Source: CAYQAJ01 sp964415245
GTDB lineage: Bacteria > Planctomycetota > Planctomycetia > Pirellulales > Pirellulaceae
Length of the DNA stretch: 12,363 bases
Reading direction: 5' to 3'
NCBI GenBank assembly: GCA_964415245.1
Contig: CAYQAJ010000148.1
Coordinates: 1-12,363 of the forward strand
Part shown: positions 1-8,400 of the stretch, in pieces
Layout of the letters: each line of letters opens with the position of its first letter
How positions within the stretch are numbered: position 1 is the stretch's first letter
Program-made: the position numbers and the translations under genes
Notes under the pieces: model-generated
Database searches by the model: none
Told to the model about the DNA's origin: nothing
Seen by the model: only the letters and a program-made list of their open reading frames with translations

Positions 1-2413
1 CGCTGACGACAATCACGTCGATGCCAGTTTTCGACTCGTCCGCTGCGTCGGCTCCACCGGATGCCTTATCCGATGAGTCGTCCTCCTCTTCGCGGGTCTG
101 GATACGGGCGGCCAGCACGTAGTCCTCGCCGGTTTTCAGCCGGCCGGCTTCCGCCAGGAATCGGAGATCGTCTTCGGTGGCGGGAACCCTTTGTTCGCGG
201 TCTTCCCTGGGATCGGTGATTTCCTTAAGCAGGACATTCGCGCCGGGTCCCCCGCGCCGCAGCCGATCCATCGACAGGATGCTGGTATCGTTGCCCAGCC
301 GCACCAAGGGAGTGACGACGAGCCGCTTGGCCTCGTCGGTCTTGTCCTTGTCCGCTCGCTCCGCGATGGCGCCGGGCGCCATCAATGCCACTTCGTACAG
401 GCCGGAGACGGCCGGCTGCAAGGAGTTGAAAGTCCCCTCGCCCCCTTGCGCATTGACGTTGGCAAACACAACGGTTTCGGGAAACTCGCGAACTCGCGGG
501 TAGGGGTTGTAGCTTTGCCAAACCACGGCGGTAAAGGGCTGCCAGACGATTTCATCCGGGGTGCCCGATCTGCTCGCTTGCTGCACCGTCCCCTGACTGG
601 CGCGCGCCAGCCGGATACCCAGAAGTCGCCACAGGGCCTCGATGTTCCCCTTTTGCTCCGGCGGGACCATGCCCATCATGCCGGGCTGTTGCCGCTTCGG
701 CTCGTCGGTGGCCGGAGCCTGGACGATCCGAACGGGAGCGGGGTCTTCGAACAACGCCGTGCGCTGCCCGGCGCGGATGGCCGCTACAAGATTTTCCAAC
801 TGCGGCTGCGTAAGCGACGACGGTTGCACAACCAACAGCACGTCGTACTCATCCGTCTCAATGGGCTTGTTGGGATCGACGAAGTCGATCTTGTACTGCT
901 TTTCCAGCTCGTCGAGGATGGCCTGCTGCGGAATCCGCACGATATTCGGAGCTTGCGAAAAGTCGAAGCCCCCCTGCATTTGGGCGTCGGTCAACAGCAC
1001 GCCCAAGGTCTTGCGGCTCGGCGTGTTCTTGCTAGCGCCGCTGCCGCTCTGCTCGGCCACCGTGCACAGCGAACGAACGAGCTCGTATTCCACCGAATCG
1101 CCCGGGCCAATAAACGGCACCACCACCCGCTCCAGCCCGCAACTGAACACGGCGGCCAGGTAGATCTCTTCGTCGGCGTACGCGCCGTGCGTTTCGGTGC
1201 GCACCGGCACCGGGCGAATGCCATAGCGCTGTTCCGCCTGTCGAGCTTCCTCGCTGAACGGCTCCAGGTCGTCGTGGATGTTGACGATGACCTTGTCGCC
1301 GGCCCGCGCGCGGAACTCCTCCAGCAGCGAGACGATGTCGTACTTGGTTTTGACGAACTGATCGGGGAGCGTTTGGCTCAAGTAGGCTTCGATGTATACC
1401 GGGCGTTCGAGATTCAGTTCGTCGATTCGGGTCAGCGTATCGGGCGAGAGCGAAGCAATGCGCTCGCTGGTGGCGTCGACGCGGACGATATCGTGGAAGC
1501 GGAAGATCAGCGTGATCCCGATGGCGATGCCGACGAGCGACACGACTCCGATGAAGTGGAGCAGTCCCCGCAAAGCGCCGTACGGACCGCTCAGCCAGTG
1601 CCGGCGGCCGATCAGCACCAGGCTGACGTAAAAGCCCACTGCGGCGATCATGAGAAAGTAGCTCACCGAGGCGATGCTGATCACGCCGCGGCCGAAACTC
1701 TCGAAGTGGTGCGACAGGCTCCAATTGCTGATCGCCTGGGCCACGTTGGTGCTGGGGATGATCACGTCGGCCTTGGCGGCAAACGCCAGCGGCGCATTGA
1801 AGGCGGCTCCCAGAATGAATCCGACCGTCAGGTTTCGCGTCAGGAATGAGGCCACCATGCCGATGGCGAGCATGGCCAACCCCATGAACCAGTAGCCCAG
1901 GTAGGTGGTGAGGAACAGCCCAATGTCGGTTCCTCCCAGGGCCAGCCAGTTGAGCACGAAAAAGTTGGCCAACATCGAGTAGAGAAGCGAGGCGGTGAAA
2001 ATCGACGTGGCGGCCAGGTACTTGCCCAGCGTAATGTCGAAGTCGCCCGCGGGGATCGTCAAGAGCAGCTCGTCGGTTCCCTCGCGTCGTTCCTCGGCCC
2101 ACACGCTCATGGTGATGGCCGGGATGAAAATGAGCATGATGTAAGGAAGCACGAGGTTGAGCTGATCGAGCGTCGCCATGTTCGACGTGAAGAACGGGTG
2201 CGGCCAGAAGGCGGCAATCGACGTTAATAACACGAAGGCGCACAAAAACACGTAGCCGGTCGGGTTGCTGAAATACCCGACGAAGTTGCGCTTCAGCACT
2301 GCGAAGCACGCTTTGCGCAGCAGCGCCAGCACCAGCAGCGGCACCAGGTACAGGACCGACAAGAGAAGGGCGATGCCGATCATCTCGATGATGGCAAGCA
2401 CGGTTTCTTGCAT
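1..2413 (-). CDS. Fused ABC-2 permease / GldG-type auxiliary protein (C-terminus beyond window)
   Basis: An open frame of 804 complete codons runs from an ATG at 2413 off the window edge without a stop. Residues 1-305 are a polytopic membrane domain with roughly seven or eight hydrophobic segments (for example 12-32, 55-71, 86-103, 134-157, 168-191, 247-268, 284-304). It holds the GldF/ABC-2 signature WAEERREGTDELLLTIP at 105-121. From about 310 an extracytoplasmic GldG-like domain begins (RVDATSERIASLSPDT), with a later segment resembling the ABC-transporter auxiliary domain (VLLTDAQMQGGFDFS, then DEYDVLLVVQPSSLTQPQLE). The last residues form an acidic linker followed by GIDVIVVS, the kind of strand that follows the linker in GldG proteins. 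In Flavobacterium GldF and GldG are separate proteins of a complex with the ATPase GldA; here they are one chain. The cognate ATPase lies just upstream on the same strand. A GAGAGGGA stretch about 8 nt before the ATG is a plausible ribosome site. The transported substrate is unknown. Confidence 0.9.
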   Translation of the reverse strand, partial: MQETVLAIIEMIGIALLLSVLYLVPLLVLALLRKACFAVLKRNFVGYFSNPTGYVFLCAFVLLTSIAAFWPHPFFTSNMATLDQLNLVLPYIMLIFIPAITMSVWAEERREGTDELLLTIPAGDFDITLGKYLAATSIFTASLLYSMLANFFVLNWLALGGTDIGLFLTTYLGYWFMGLAMLAIGMVASFLTRNLTVGFILGAAFNAPLAFAAKADVIIPSTNVAQAISNWSLSHHFESFGRGVISIASVSYFLMIAAVGFYVSLVLIGRRHWLSGPYGALRGLLHFIGVVSLVGIAIGITLIFRFHDIVRVDATSERIASLSPDTLTRIDELNLERPVYIEAYLSQTLPDQFVKTKYDIVSLLEEFRARAGDKVIVNIHDDLEPFSEEARQAEQRYGIRPVPVRTETHGAYADEEIYLAAVFSCGLERVVVPFIGPGDSVEYELVRSLCTVAEQSGSGASKNTPSRKTLGVLLTDAQMQGGFDFSQAPNIVRIPQQAILDELEKQYKIDFVDPNKPIETDEYDVLLVVQPSSLTQPQLENLVAAIRAGQRTALFEDPAPVRIVQAPATDEPKRQQPGMMGMVPPEQKGNIEALWRLLGIRLARASQGTVQQASRSGTPDEIVWQPFTAVVWQSYNPYPRVREFPETVVFANVNAQGGEGTFNSLQPAVSGLYEVALMAPGAIAERADKDKTDEAKRLVVTPLVRLGNDTSILSMDRLRRGGPGANVLLKEITDPREDREQRVPATEDDLRFLAEAGRLKTGEDYVLAARIQTREEEDDSSDKASGGADAADESKTGIDVIVVS

Positions 2414-2499
2414 CGCGATTGTCCCTCTCACTCAGGGATGGTTCATTTGGGTTTTGGTTGGTGTTCGCCGCCGCCGTCGGAAACAACGTCCGTAGGCAC

Positions 2500-2526
2500 T
2501 CGGCCGTTCGCACGCCGAACGGCCGA
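2500..2526 (-). promoter_or_regulatory. Perfect 11-bp intercistronic hairpin between ABC ATPase and permease genes
   Basis: The arms TCGGCCGTTCG (2500-2510) and CGAACGGCCGA (2516-2526) pair perfectly around a 5-nt loop, one base after the ATPase stop codon at 2528-2530. The transcript has no U-run after the stem, so it does not look like a classical intrinsic terminator. A transcript-stability or partial attenuation element that sets ATPase-to-permease stoichiometry is the likeliest role. This is inferred from position only. The rest of the 114-nt spacer (2414-2527) shows only the permease ribosome site. Confidence 0.6.
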
Positions 2527-2527
2527 C

Positions 2528-3310
2528 TCAGGCCGCCCCTTTGCCGCCGGTCAGTCGGCGGAACGCGGCGTCGAGCCCGGCTCCGTCCCGGTCCAGGCCT
2601 TCCACGTTGCCGTCATAGACCAGCCGGCCTTCGTGAATCACAATCACGCGGCTGGCCATGGCCCGCACCTCCTGCAAAATATGGGTCGAGAGCAGGATCG
2701 TTTTCTTTTCTCCCAGCCGCCGCATCGTCTCGCGCACTTCGTGAATCTGGTTGGGGTCGAGCCCGGCGGTCGGCTCGTCGAGGATGAGCACGTCGGGCTC
2801 GTGCAGCAGGGCCTGTGCCATGCCCACGCGCTGGCGATAGCCCTTGGATAACTTGCTGATCGGCTTGTGCATCACGCCCTGCAAGGCGCACACGTCGACC
2901 ACCGCTTCAATGCGATCCTGCTTGCGCTCTCGCGACATGCCCCGCGCTTCGGCGAAGAAGCTCAGCAGCGATTTGGGCGTCATGTCGGGATACAAGGGGC
3001 CGTTCTCCGGCAGGTAGCCCAGCCGCCGGGCACCGGCCAACCGGTCGAAGAACATGTCGTGTCCGGCCACGCGTGCCACCCCTTCGCTGGGCCCCAGGTA
3101 GCCGGTGAGCATTTTCATGGTGGTGCTTTTGCCGGCGCCATTGGGGCCGAGAAATGCAACCACTTCTCCCTCCTGCAGCGCGAAGGTGACGTCGCGGCAA
3201 GCCGTGAAAGCGCCGTAGAACTTCGACAGGCCGATGGCCTCGATCATGAGCGGTCGAGCGGCCTGCGGTGGAACGGTTCGCCTGGGTGGAACCGAAGATT
3301 TGGCATTCAT
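2528..3310 (-). CDS. ABC transporter ATP-binding protein, GldA-like
   Basis: This is a 260-residue nucleotide-binding domain with every ABC hallmark: Walker A GPNGAGKST at 55-63, signature LSKGYRQR at 154-161, Walker B VLILDEPT at 174-181, D-loop AGLD at 182-185, and the H-loop histidine at 210 in LLSTH. The Q-loop region reads GYLPENGPLY (98-107), with Glu where many ABC proteins have Gln. From memory that is typical of the GldA / ABC-2 multidrug-type branch (YLPE..PLY). It should energise the membrane domain of the gene 114 nt downstream. The chosen ATG gives an N-terminal extension of about 21 residues (MNAKSSVPPRRT...). An internal ATG at 3247 (MIEAIGLSKFYG) would give the usual family length, and neither start has a strong ribosome site, so the start is less certain than the gene. 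The substrate cannot be told from sequence. Confidence 0.93.
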   Translation of the reverse strand: MNAKSSVPPRRTVPPQAARPLMIEAIGLSKFYGAFTACRDVTFALQEGEVVAFLGPNGAGKSTTMKMLTGYLGPSEGVARVAGHDMFFDRLAGARRLGYLPENGPLYPDMTPKSLLSFFAEARGMSRERKQDRIEAVVDVCALQGVMHKPISKLSKGYRQRVGMAQALLHEPDVLILDEPTAGLDPNQIHEVRETMRRLGEKKTILLSTHILQEVRAMASRVIVIHEGRLVYDGNVEGLDRDGAGLDAAFRRLTGGKGAA

Positions 3311-3594
3311 GGGCAGAAGCTCTCAAGTCGACGCTGGGGGATGACCAACAGCGCGAAGACGTCAATGTACGGGCAAAACCATCGGGCTGGGTGGTCGGTC
3401 ATCAATGCGGCTGGCGGGCGGGATCGAGGACGCGAAGCCTTCGAACCGGGGAGGGGCGAATTCGTACGTTACTCCCTACGCCGCCGCACCCAGGGGGGTT
3501 CGCGCCGCGTGGGGCAGCGCCAGGGCGAGGGTTCTGCTGTGGTTCTTAGCGATAGTTTCCAGATTCGGCCGCGTCCTGCCAAGTCCACCCGTGG

Positions 3595-3614
3595 GGCAGG
3601 CTTTCCAGCCTGCC
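3595..3614. repeat. Palindromic intergenic element, 8-bp arms
   Basis: GGCAGGCT and AGCCTGCC are perfect complements separated by TTCC, preceded by GTGG. The same GC-rich palindrome is, to my recollection, scattered through intergenic DNA of planctomycete genomes as a REP-like element; this was not checked by search. It lies 86 bp beyond the nadB stop and could fold at the 3' end of that transcript. Confidence 0.7.
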
Positions 3615-3646
3615 GCGATCTTGACCCGCGCGACTCAAGACATTTG

Positions 3647-3692
3647 GCAGACTGAAGTATCTGCTCCACGTCTGGCAGACAGGAATGTCTGC
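3647..3692. repeat. Two tandem copies of an 18-bp palindrome followed by CTCCACG
   Basis: The second copy (3675-3692) has perfect 7-bp arms, GCAGACA and TGTCTGC, around GGAA. The first (3647-3664) is a diverged copy with arms GCAGACT and TATCTGC. Both are followed by TCCACG and are spaced 28 bp apart. The perfect copy ends 8 bases before the nadB stop codon complement at 3700. The pair fits a REP-like mobile palindrome cluster and may act as a transcript-end structure for nadB; there is no U-run, so a classical terminator is not supported. Confidence 0.7.
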
Positions 3693-3699
3693 TCCACGG

Positions 3700-5421
3700 T
3701 CACTCGCCGGGTATTGCCGGCACGTCGGGCTCGCGGCGGCGAAAGCTCAGGTGCCGCGACCAGTTGGCGTCGTCCTTATCGGGGAAGTCCGTCCGCAGGT
3801 GCACGCCCCGACTCTCCGTGCGGGCCAGCGCGGCGCGAATGACGATCGTCGCCAGCATGAGCATGTTCTGCAGCTCCCATCCTTGCGGCTCGTCGAACTG
3901 CCGTGCCAGCACGTACCGCCGCCAGTTCTCAATGCTGTCCTGGGCGTCGCTCAGCGCGTCGCGATTGCGGCGCACGCCCGCCGCCCGCCACATGAGGCTC
4001 TTGAGCGAGTTGCAGATATCGGACACATCCAGCGGCTCGGTCGGCTGAGGCTGATGCGTATTCTCCAGCGGCGGGGCACGAAACGTGTCGCTGATCGCGA
4101 GCGCCTCGCGCGAAGCGCCGGCACCGGCGTGGGCGCCGTACACCAGCCCCTCCAGCAGGCTGTTGGAGGCCAGGCGGTTGGCGCCGTGCAGTCCGCTCGA
4201 CGTCACTTCGCCGGCCGCCCACAGCCCGGGGAGCGACGTGCGTCCCTCGATGTCGACCGTGACGCCGCCGATCATGTAATGCGCCCCGGGGCGCACCGGG
4301 ATGCGATCGACCGCGATGTCGATGCCGAACTTGCCGCACGCCTCCGCGATGCCGGGAAAGCGCTGCCGGGTAAACTGCGCGTCGACGTGGCTCAGGTCGA
4401 GGTACACGCACGGGTGCCGCGTCTTGTCCATCTGGCTGACGATGGCCTGCGACACCACGTCGCGCGGCGCCAGCTCGCCTCGCGAGTCGTAATCGTGCAT
4501 GAAGCGATAGCCGTTGCGGTCGACCAGGTACGCGCCTTCACCCCGCACTGCCTCGGAAATGAGCATGCGGCTGCTGCCGGCGATGTACAGCACCGTGGGG
4601 TGAAACTGCACGAACTCCATGTCGCGCATCTGGGCCCCGGCGCGAAGGGCCATGGCGTAGCCGTCGCCCGTGGCCACGGGCGGATTCGTCGACTCGCGGT
4701 AGAGCTGCCCCAGGCCGCCGGTACACAGGATGGTTTGTTTGGCCCACACCATCGTCATGCGGCCGTGCTGGTCAACGGCCAAAGCGCCGCGGCAGGCGCC
4801 CTCGTGCGTCAACAGATCGAGCGTGAAGGTGTTTTCCCAGATATGCACGTTGCGCAGGCGGCGGGTCCACTCGATGACGGCCCGCATCACCTCCCGCCCC
4901 GTGGCATCGCCCAGCGCGTGGACAATGCGGTGGTGGCTGTGCCCCCCTTCGCGGCCCAAGGCGAGTGTGCCGGCCTGCTCGTCGAAGTGGGTGCCCCACT
5001 GAATCAACTCGGCGATTCGCTGCGGCGCCTCGCGAACGACCAACTCGACCACTGCGCGATCGCACAGCGACCCGCCGGCAGTGAGCGTGTCGGCCACGTG
5101 ATCCTCGAAACGATCCTCGGGCGCGACGACGCCGGCGATGCCCCCTTGCGCGTAGTTGCTGTTCGACTGCTCGAGCGCCTCCTTGGTGAGCACGAGCACC
5201 TGCAAAAAGGGGTCGATGGCGTTGGCGGCCCGCAGCCCGGCCAGCCCCCCGCCGATGATGAGCACGTCGGTAAAGAAGTGGGGAAGCTGCTTGGGATGAA
5301 ACGGCACCAGGTAGCGAGGCGCCGCGTCGATCAGCGCCACTTCGAGCGGGCTCGGACCCGAGCGCTCCGCCGATGCGTCGTTCGGCGATCCGTCGGTTCC
5401 GGCTGTGTTACGGCTGGGCAT
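3700..5421 (-). CDS. nadB: L-aspartate oxidase NadB
   Basis: This FAD enzyme oxidises L-aspartate to iminoaspartate, the first step of de novo NAD synthesis in the cytoplasm. The 573-residue product has the dinucleotide-binding motif DVLIIGGGLAGLRAA (52-66), NSNYAQGGIAG (87-97), REGGHSHHRIVHALGDATG (157-175), QFHPT (272-276), ELAPRDVV (316-323), HYMIGGVTVD (381-390) and GLHGANRLASNSLLEGLVYG (410-429). These cover the FAD site and the Arg and His positions of the succinate dehydrogenase/fumarate reductase flavoprotein fold: R320, H274 and H381 here. The ATG at 5421 gives about 50 residues before the FAD motif, longer than the E. coli enzyme. The frame stays open further upstream, but that part lies inside the preceding gene. 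The start overlaps the upstream gene by 14 bp, suggesting translational coupling. No nadA or nadC is visible. A fumarate reductase or succinate dehydrogenase subunit is ruled out by the NadB-specific motifs. Confidence 0.95.
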   Translation of the reverse strand: MPSRNTAGTDGSPNDASAERSGPSPLEVALIDAAPRYLVPFHPKQLPHFFTDVLIIGGGLAGLRAANAIDPFLQVLVLTKEALEQSNSNYAQGGIAGVVAPEDRFEDHVADTLTAGGSLCDRAVVELVVREAPQRIAELIQWGTHFDEQAGTLALGREGGHSHHRIVHALGDATGREVMRAVIEWTRRLRNVHIWENTFTLDLLTHEGACRGALAVDQHGRMTMVWAKQTILCTGGLGQLYRESTNPPVATGDGYAMALRAGAQMRDMEFVQFHPTVLYIAGSSRMLISEAVRGEGAYLVDRNGYRFMHDYDSRGELAPRDVVSQAIVSQMDKTRHPCVYLDLSHVDAQFTRQRFPGIAEACGKFGIDIAVDRIPVRPGAHYMIGGVTVDIEGRTSLPGLWAAGEVTSSGLHGANRLASNSLLEGLVYGAHAGAGASREALAISDTFRAPPLENTHQPQPTEPLDVSDICNSLKSLMWRAAGVRRNRDALSDAQDSIENWRRYVLARQFDEPQGWELQNMLMLATIVIRAALARTESRGVHLRTDFPDKDDANWSRHLSFRRREPDVPAIPGE

Positions 5422-8400
5422 CGCTTTCGGCACGGCCGGCACCGATCTTGAACGCGCGAAACAGCTCTTCGTACTCTTGCGGCGGGCGGCTCCGTGAGCC
5501 TTGCTGCGTTTGCCCGCCAAGCTCGTCGTTCGACGCGCCGCCGCGGCGGAGCCCCGTGGTGTCGGGCCGCAGACCCAGACTGCGCAACACTTCGTCGAAC
5601 TCGTGCTGGGCCCGACCACCCTCGGTGGCCGAAGCGCGGCGCATCTGCTCGTACCGGTCGTAGAAGCGCTGCAGCTCCTCGGGCGTCATTCGCAACTTTT
5701 CGAGCAGCTCGGCGTCGGGGTTGTCCTTCTGGTCGCGCAGGTAGTCGAGCACCAGGTCGGTGGTCTTGCGCGCGTATTCGAGGTTGGCTTTCTCGGCCGG
5801 CGGAAGTTCCTGCGGCAGGTCGGCGCCCTTCTTGATCACACTGGGCTTGCCGCCGCCCACAACCGGCCCCGGCTCCGATCCCGTCGACTCGCCCGGCTCG
5901 CCGTCGGAACCGCCTTCCTGGCCGGGTCGCGTGGTGCTTCCCGGTCCCTGTGTGTCGCCGCTTTGGCCGGTCTGACCCGTGGACTGCTTGTCGGTGCCGG
6001 GTCGATCGGAATCGGCCCCTTGACCCGATTCGTTGGCGGTGCCAGAACCGTCGTCGGCGGCCGAGTGGCTGCCCGCGCTGTCGTTGCCGGGCAGACTGGC
6101 ACCTTGCCCGCCGCCCTGTTTGCCGCCGCCACTTTGATCGCCCCCCAGGCCGCCGCGGCTATCGGATTGATGCTCGCTCACGCTGGGCGACGGCGGATCG
6201 GTGCCATCGGCGGGCATTTCCGGTTTGTCGCCGGGCTGCTTCGGCTTATCAGCGTTCTTGAACTTGTTTGGATCGTTGCTTTGCGCCGATGAAGGCGAGC
6301 CGTCCCGATTGGTTGTGGGATCGCCCGATCCGGCCTGACCCGAGTCGCCGGTACCGGCGCCGCGCGGCCCGGAGTTTTCCGGCGTTGCGTTGTCGGTGGC
6401 CGTTTCGGGCTTGCCCTCGTCGCCGCCGTTTGGATTGGTCCCCTCGCCCCCGGCGGGATTCTCTTGCTGCGTCGTGTCGCCGCGCTTGTGGTCGGGCACG
6501 CGCGTCTCTCCGTCTCCCTGCGAGTCAGGCGTGCCGCCCGCGTCGGTCTCGGGGTTTGTCGATTGCGGCGAGCGGCCGATGGGCTGGGCCTGATCGCCGG
6601 CAGCGGGTTGCGGAGCTTCATCGCCCGTGCCGGCGGCTCCGTCTTCGGTTCCGACGTCGGGGTTCTGGCCGCCGCGCGGATTGCCGTCAGTCGCCGAATT
6701 CTGGCCCGAGCTTCCCACCTCGTTCGGCGACGAAGCTTGGCCGGTGCGCTGCGTGGAGCCGCCCGCTTGTTCTTGCTCGCGGCGATACTGTTCGAGCCGC
6801 TCGATAATCTCGCCGTCGTGAATGGGCTCGCGCGGCGCGGCGCCTGGGTTGGCGCCGGTGCCGGGCTTTACGCCATTGCCGGGGTTCGCGCCCGTGCTCT
6901 CGCCGCTCGATGGAGTGCCGCTGTTTTGCCCCTGGCCGCCTTCGGCGCCTTGTGTGTCGGCGCCTTGATTGTCGGTGGCGCCGGAGTCGTTGGTTCCTGC
7001 CGCGCCACCTTCGGGTCGCTGGGCGCTATCCGTACCGGACTCGTCGCCGGTCGAGGGTTGTCCTTCCTGGCCCGTGGCTGAGTCACTCTGTTGGGCGTCG
7101 GAACCCTCGGCTCCCTGCATGTCGCCGCTTTCTCCGCCCTGCGACTTGTCGCCGCCCTGCGACTTGTCGCCGCCNNNNNNNNNNNNNNNNNNNNNNNNNN
7201 NNNNNNNNNNNNNNNNNNNNNNNNNNNNNNNNNNNNNNNNNNNNNNNNNNNNNNNNNNNNNNNNNNNNNNNNNNCCGCCCTGCGACTTGTCGCCGCCCTG
7301 CGACTTGTCGCCGCCTTCCGGCTTCTCACCCGTTTCTGATTTGTCGCCCGACTCGGACTTATCACCGGTCTCCGACTTGTCGCCTGACTCCGCCTTGTCA
7401 CCAGCTTCCGACTTATCGCCTGACTCGGATTTGTCACCAGCCTCTGACTTATCACCAGTCTCTGACTTGTCGCCAGCCTCAGATTTATCACCGGCTTCTG
7501 ATTTGTCACCAGTCTCTGACTTGTCACCCGTTTCCGACTTGTCACCCGTCCCTTCTTGTTGCTCCTGATTGTCACCCTGGTTCTGTTGCGCTTCGTTGGG
7601 CTGCTGTTCTTCGCCGGCGCCTGAACCACTCTCAGTCTTGCCGCTGACGATGCGAATGCGGTAATTCCGTGTCCGCTCGGTGTTGGGCTCCGGCACCCCG
7701 GACGAGGTCGTGCGGTTGTCGGCCGCCACGGCCCAGAACACCACCTCGTCGCCTTCCGACAGATTGAGCTTGCGGGGCACGAAGTCGTACCGCGACACCA
7801 CCTGCCCGGCCCGCCCCTCGACATCCTGCATGAGCGTGTAGCCGGCCAGGTCGCGACCTTCGCGCACGAACCGCACGTCGACACTGCTCAGGCCGAAGTC
7901 GGGGTCGAGCGATCGCACTTCGATCGGCTGCTTGCTGTCGACCGGCACCTCGACCACGTCCTTGGTGGGGATGAGGACTTCGATCTCCGGCGGAAGATCG
8001 GGAATCACGTCGACGCGGTGCAGAATCGGGGGTTCGTTTTTGAGCGATTTGCCGTCGGCCGACTCGGTGACGAACCGCACCTGGTAACCGGCGATCCGCG
8101 GCGTGCGACGATCGGCTTCCAGCTCCAGCACGAACTCGCCCCACGCGGTCTGCCCGTCGAACTGCATGGGCTTGACCTTGAGCGGGGAAGAGGACCGCGT
8201 CGACTTGCCCGACGAATCGTCAGAGCGTTGCGGCTGTGGATCGAACTCGAAGTACGCCGACGCGATTGTTTGATTGGCCTCGGCCCACACGGTTACCTTG
8301 GTTCCTTCCAGGGCTCGCACGTCGCCCTGGTGCTCGACGGTGAGCTGGGGCCGCTTCGTGTAGGCCGGGAACTCGTACTCGATTTTCTGCACGGTGATCG

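Larger units (their letters stand above)
3311..3699. other. Gene-free spacer between nadB and the ABC transporter genes
   Basis: No credible gene is seen in this stretch of about 390 bp. Short open frames cross it on both strands, but they are low-complexity products of the repeats. The nadB-proximal half (3595-3692) carries three hairpin-forming palindromes listed separately. The ABC-proximal part should contain the promoter of the transporter operon, but I could not identify a convincing -35/-10 pair on the minus strand. Confidence 0.6.

Noticed and set aside
191..1849. Long plus-strand open frame (552 codons)
   Set aside because: It is antisense to the GldF-GldG fusion gene, has Arg/His/Asp-rich composition without family motifs, and arises from GC-biased third positions.
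1032..2513. 493-codon minus-strand open frame
   Set aside because: It is in another frame of the true permease/GldG gene. Its translation is Arg-rich with no membrane helices, while the overlapping frame from 2413 gives a clear ABC-2 permease.
3469..3669. Small minus-strand frame of 66 codons in the spacer
   Set aside because: It is translated from intergenic palindromes (SRQAGKPAPR), has no ribosome site, and is a typical repeat artefact.
3685..5451. 588-codon plus-strand open frame
   Set aside because: Shadow antisense to nadB, whose own frame has complete L-aspartate oxidase motifs.
7134..7549. Possible CRISPR array
   Set aside because: The repeats are directly adjacent 18-bp coding units without spacers and keep a reading frame.
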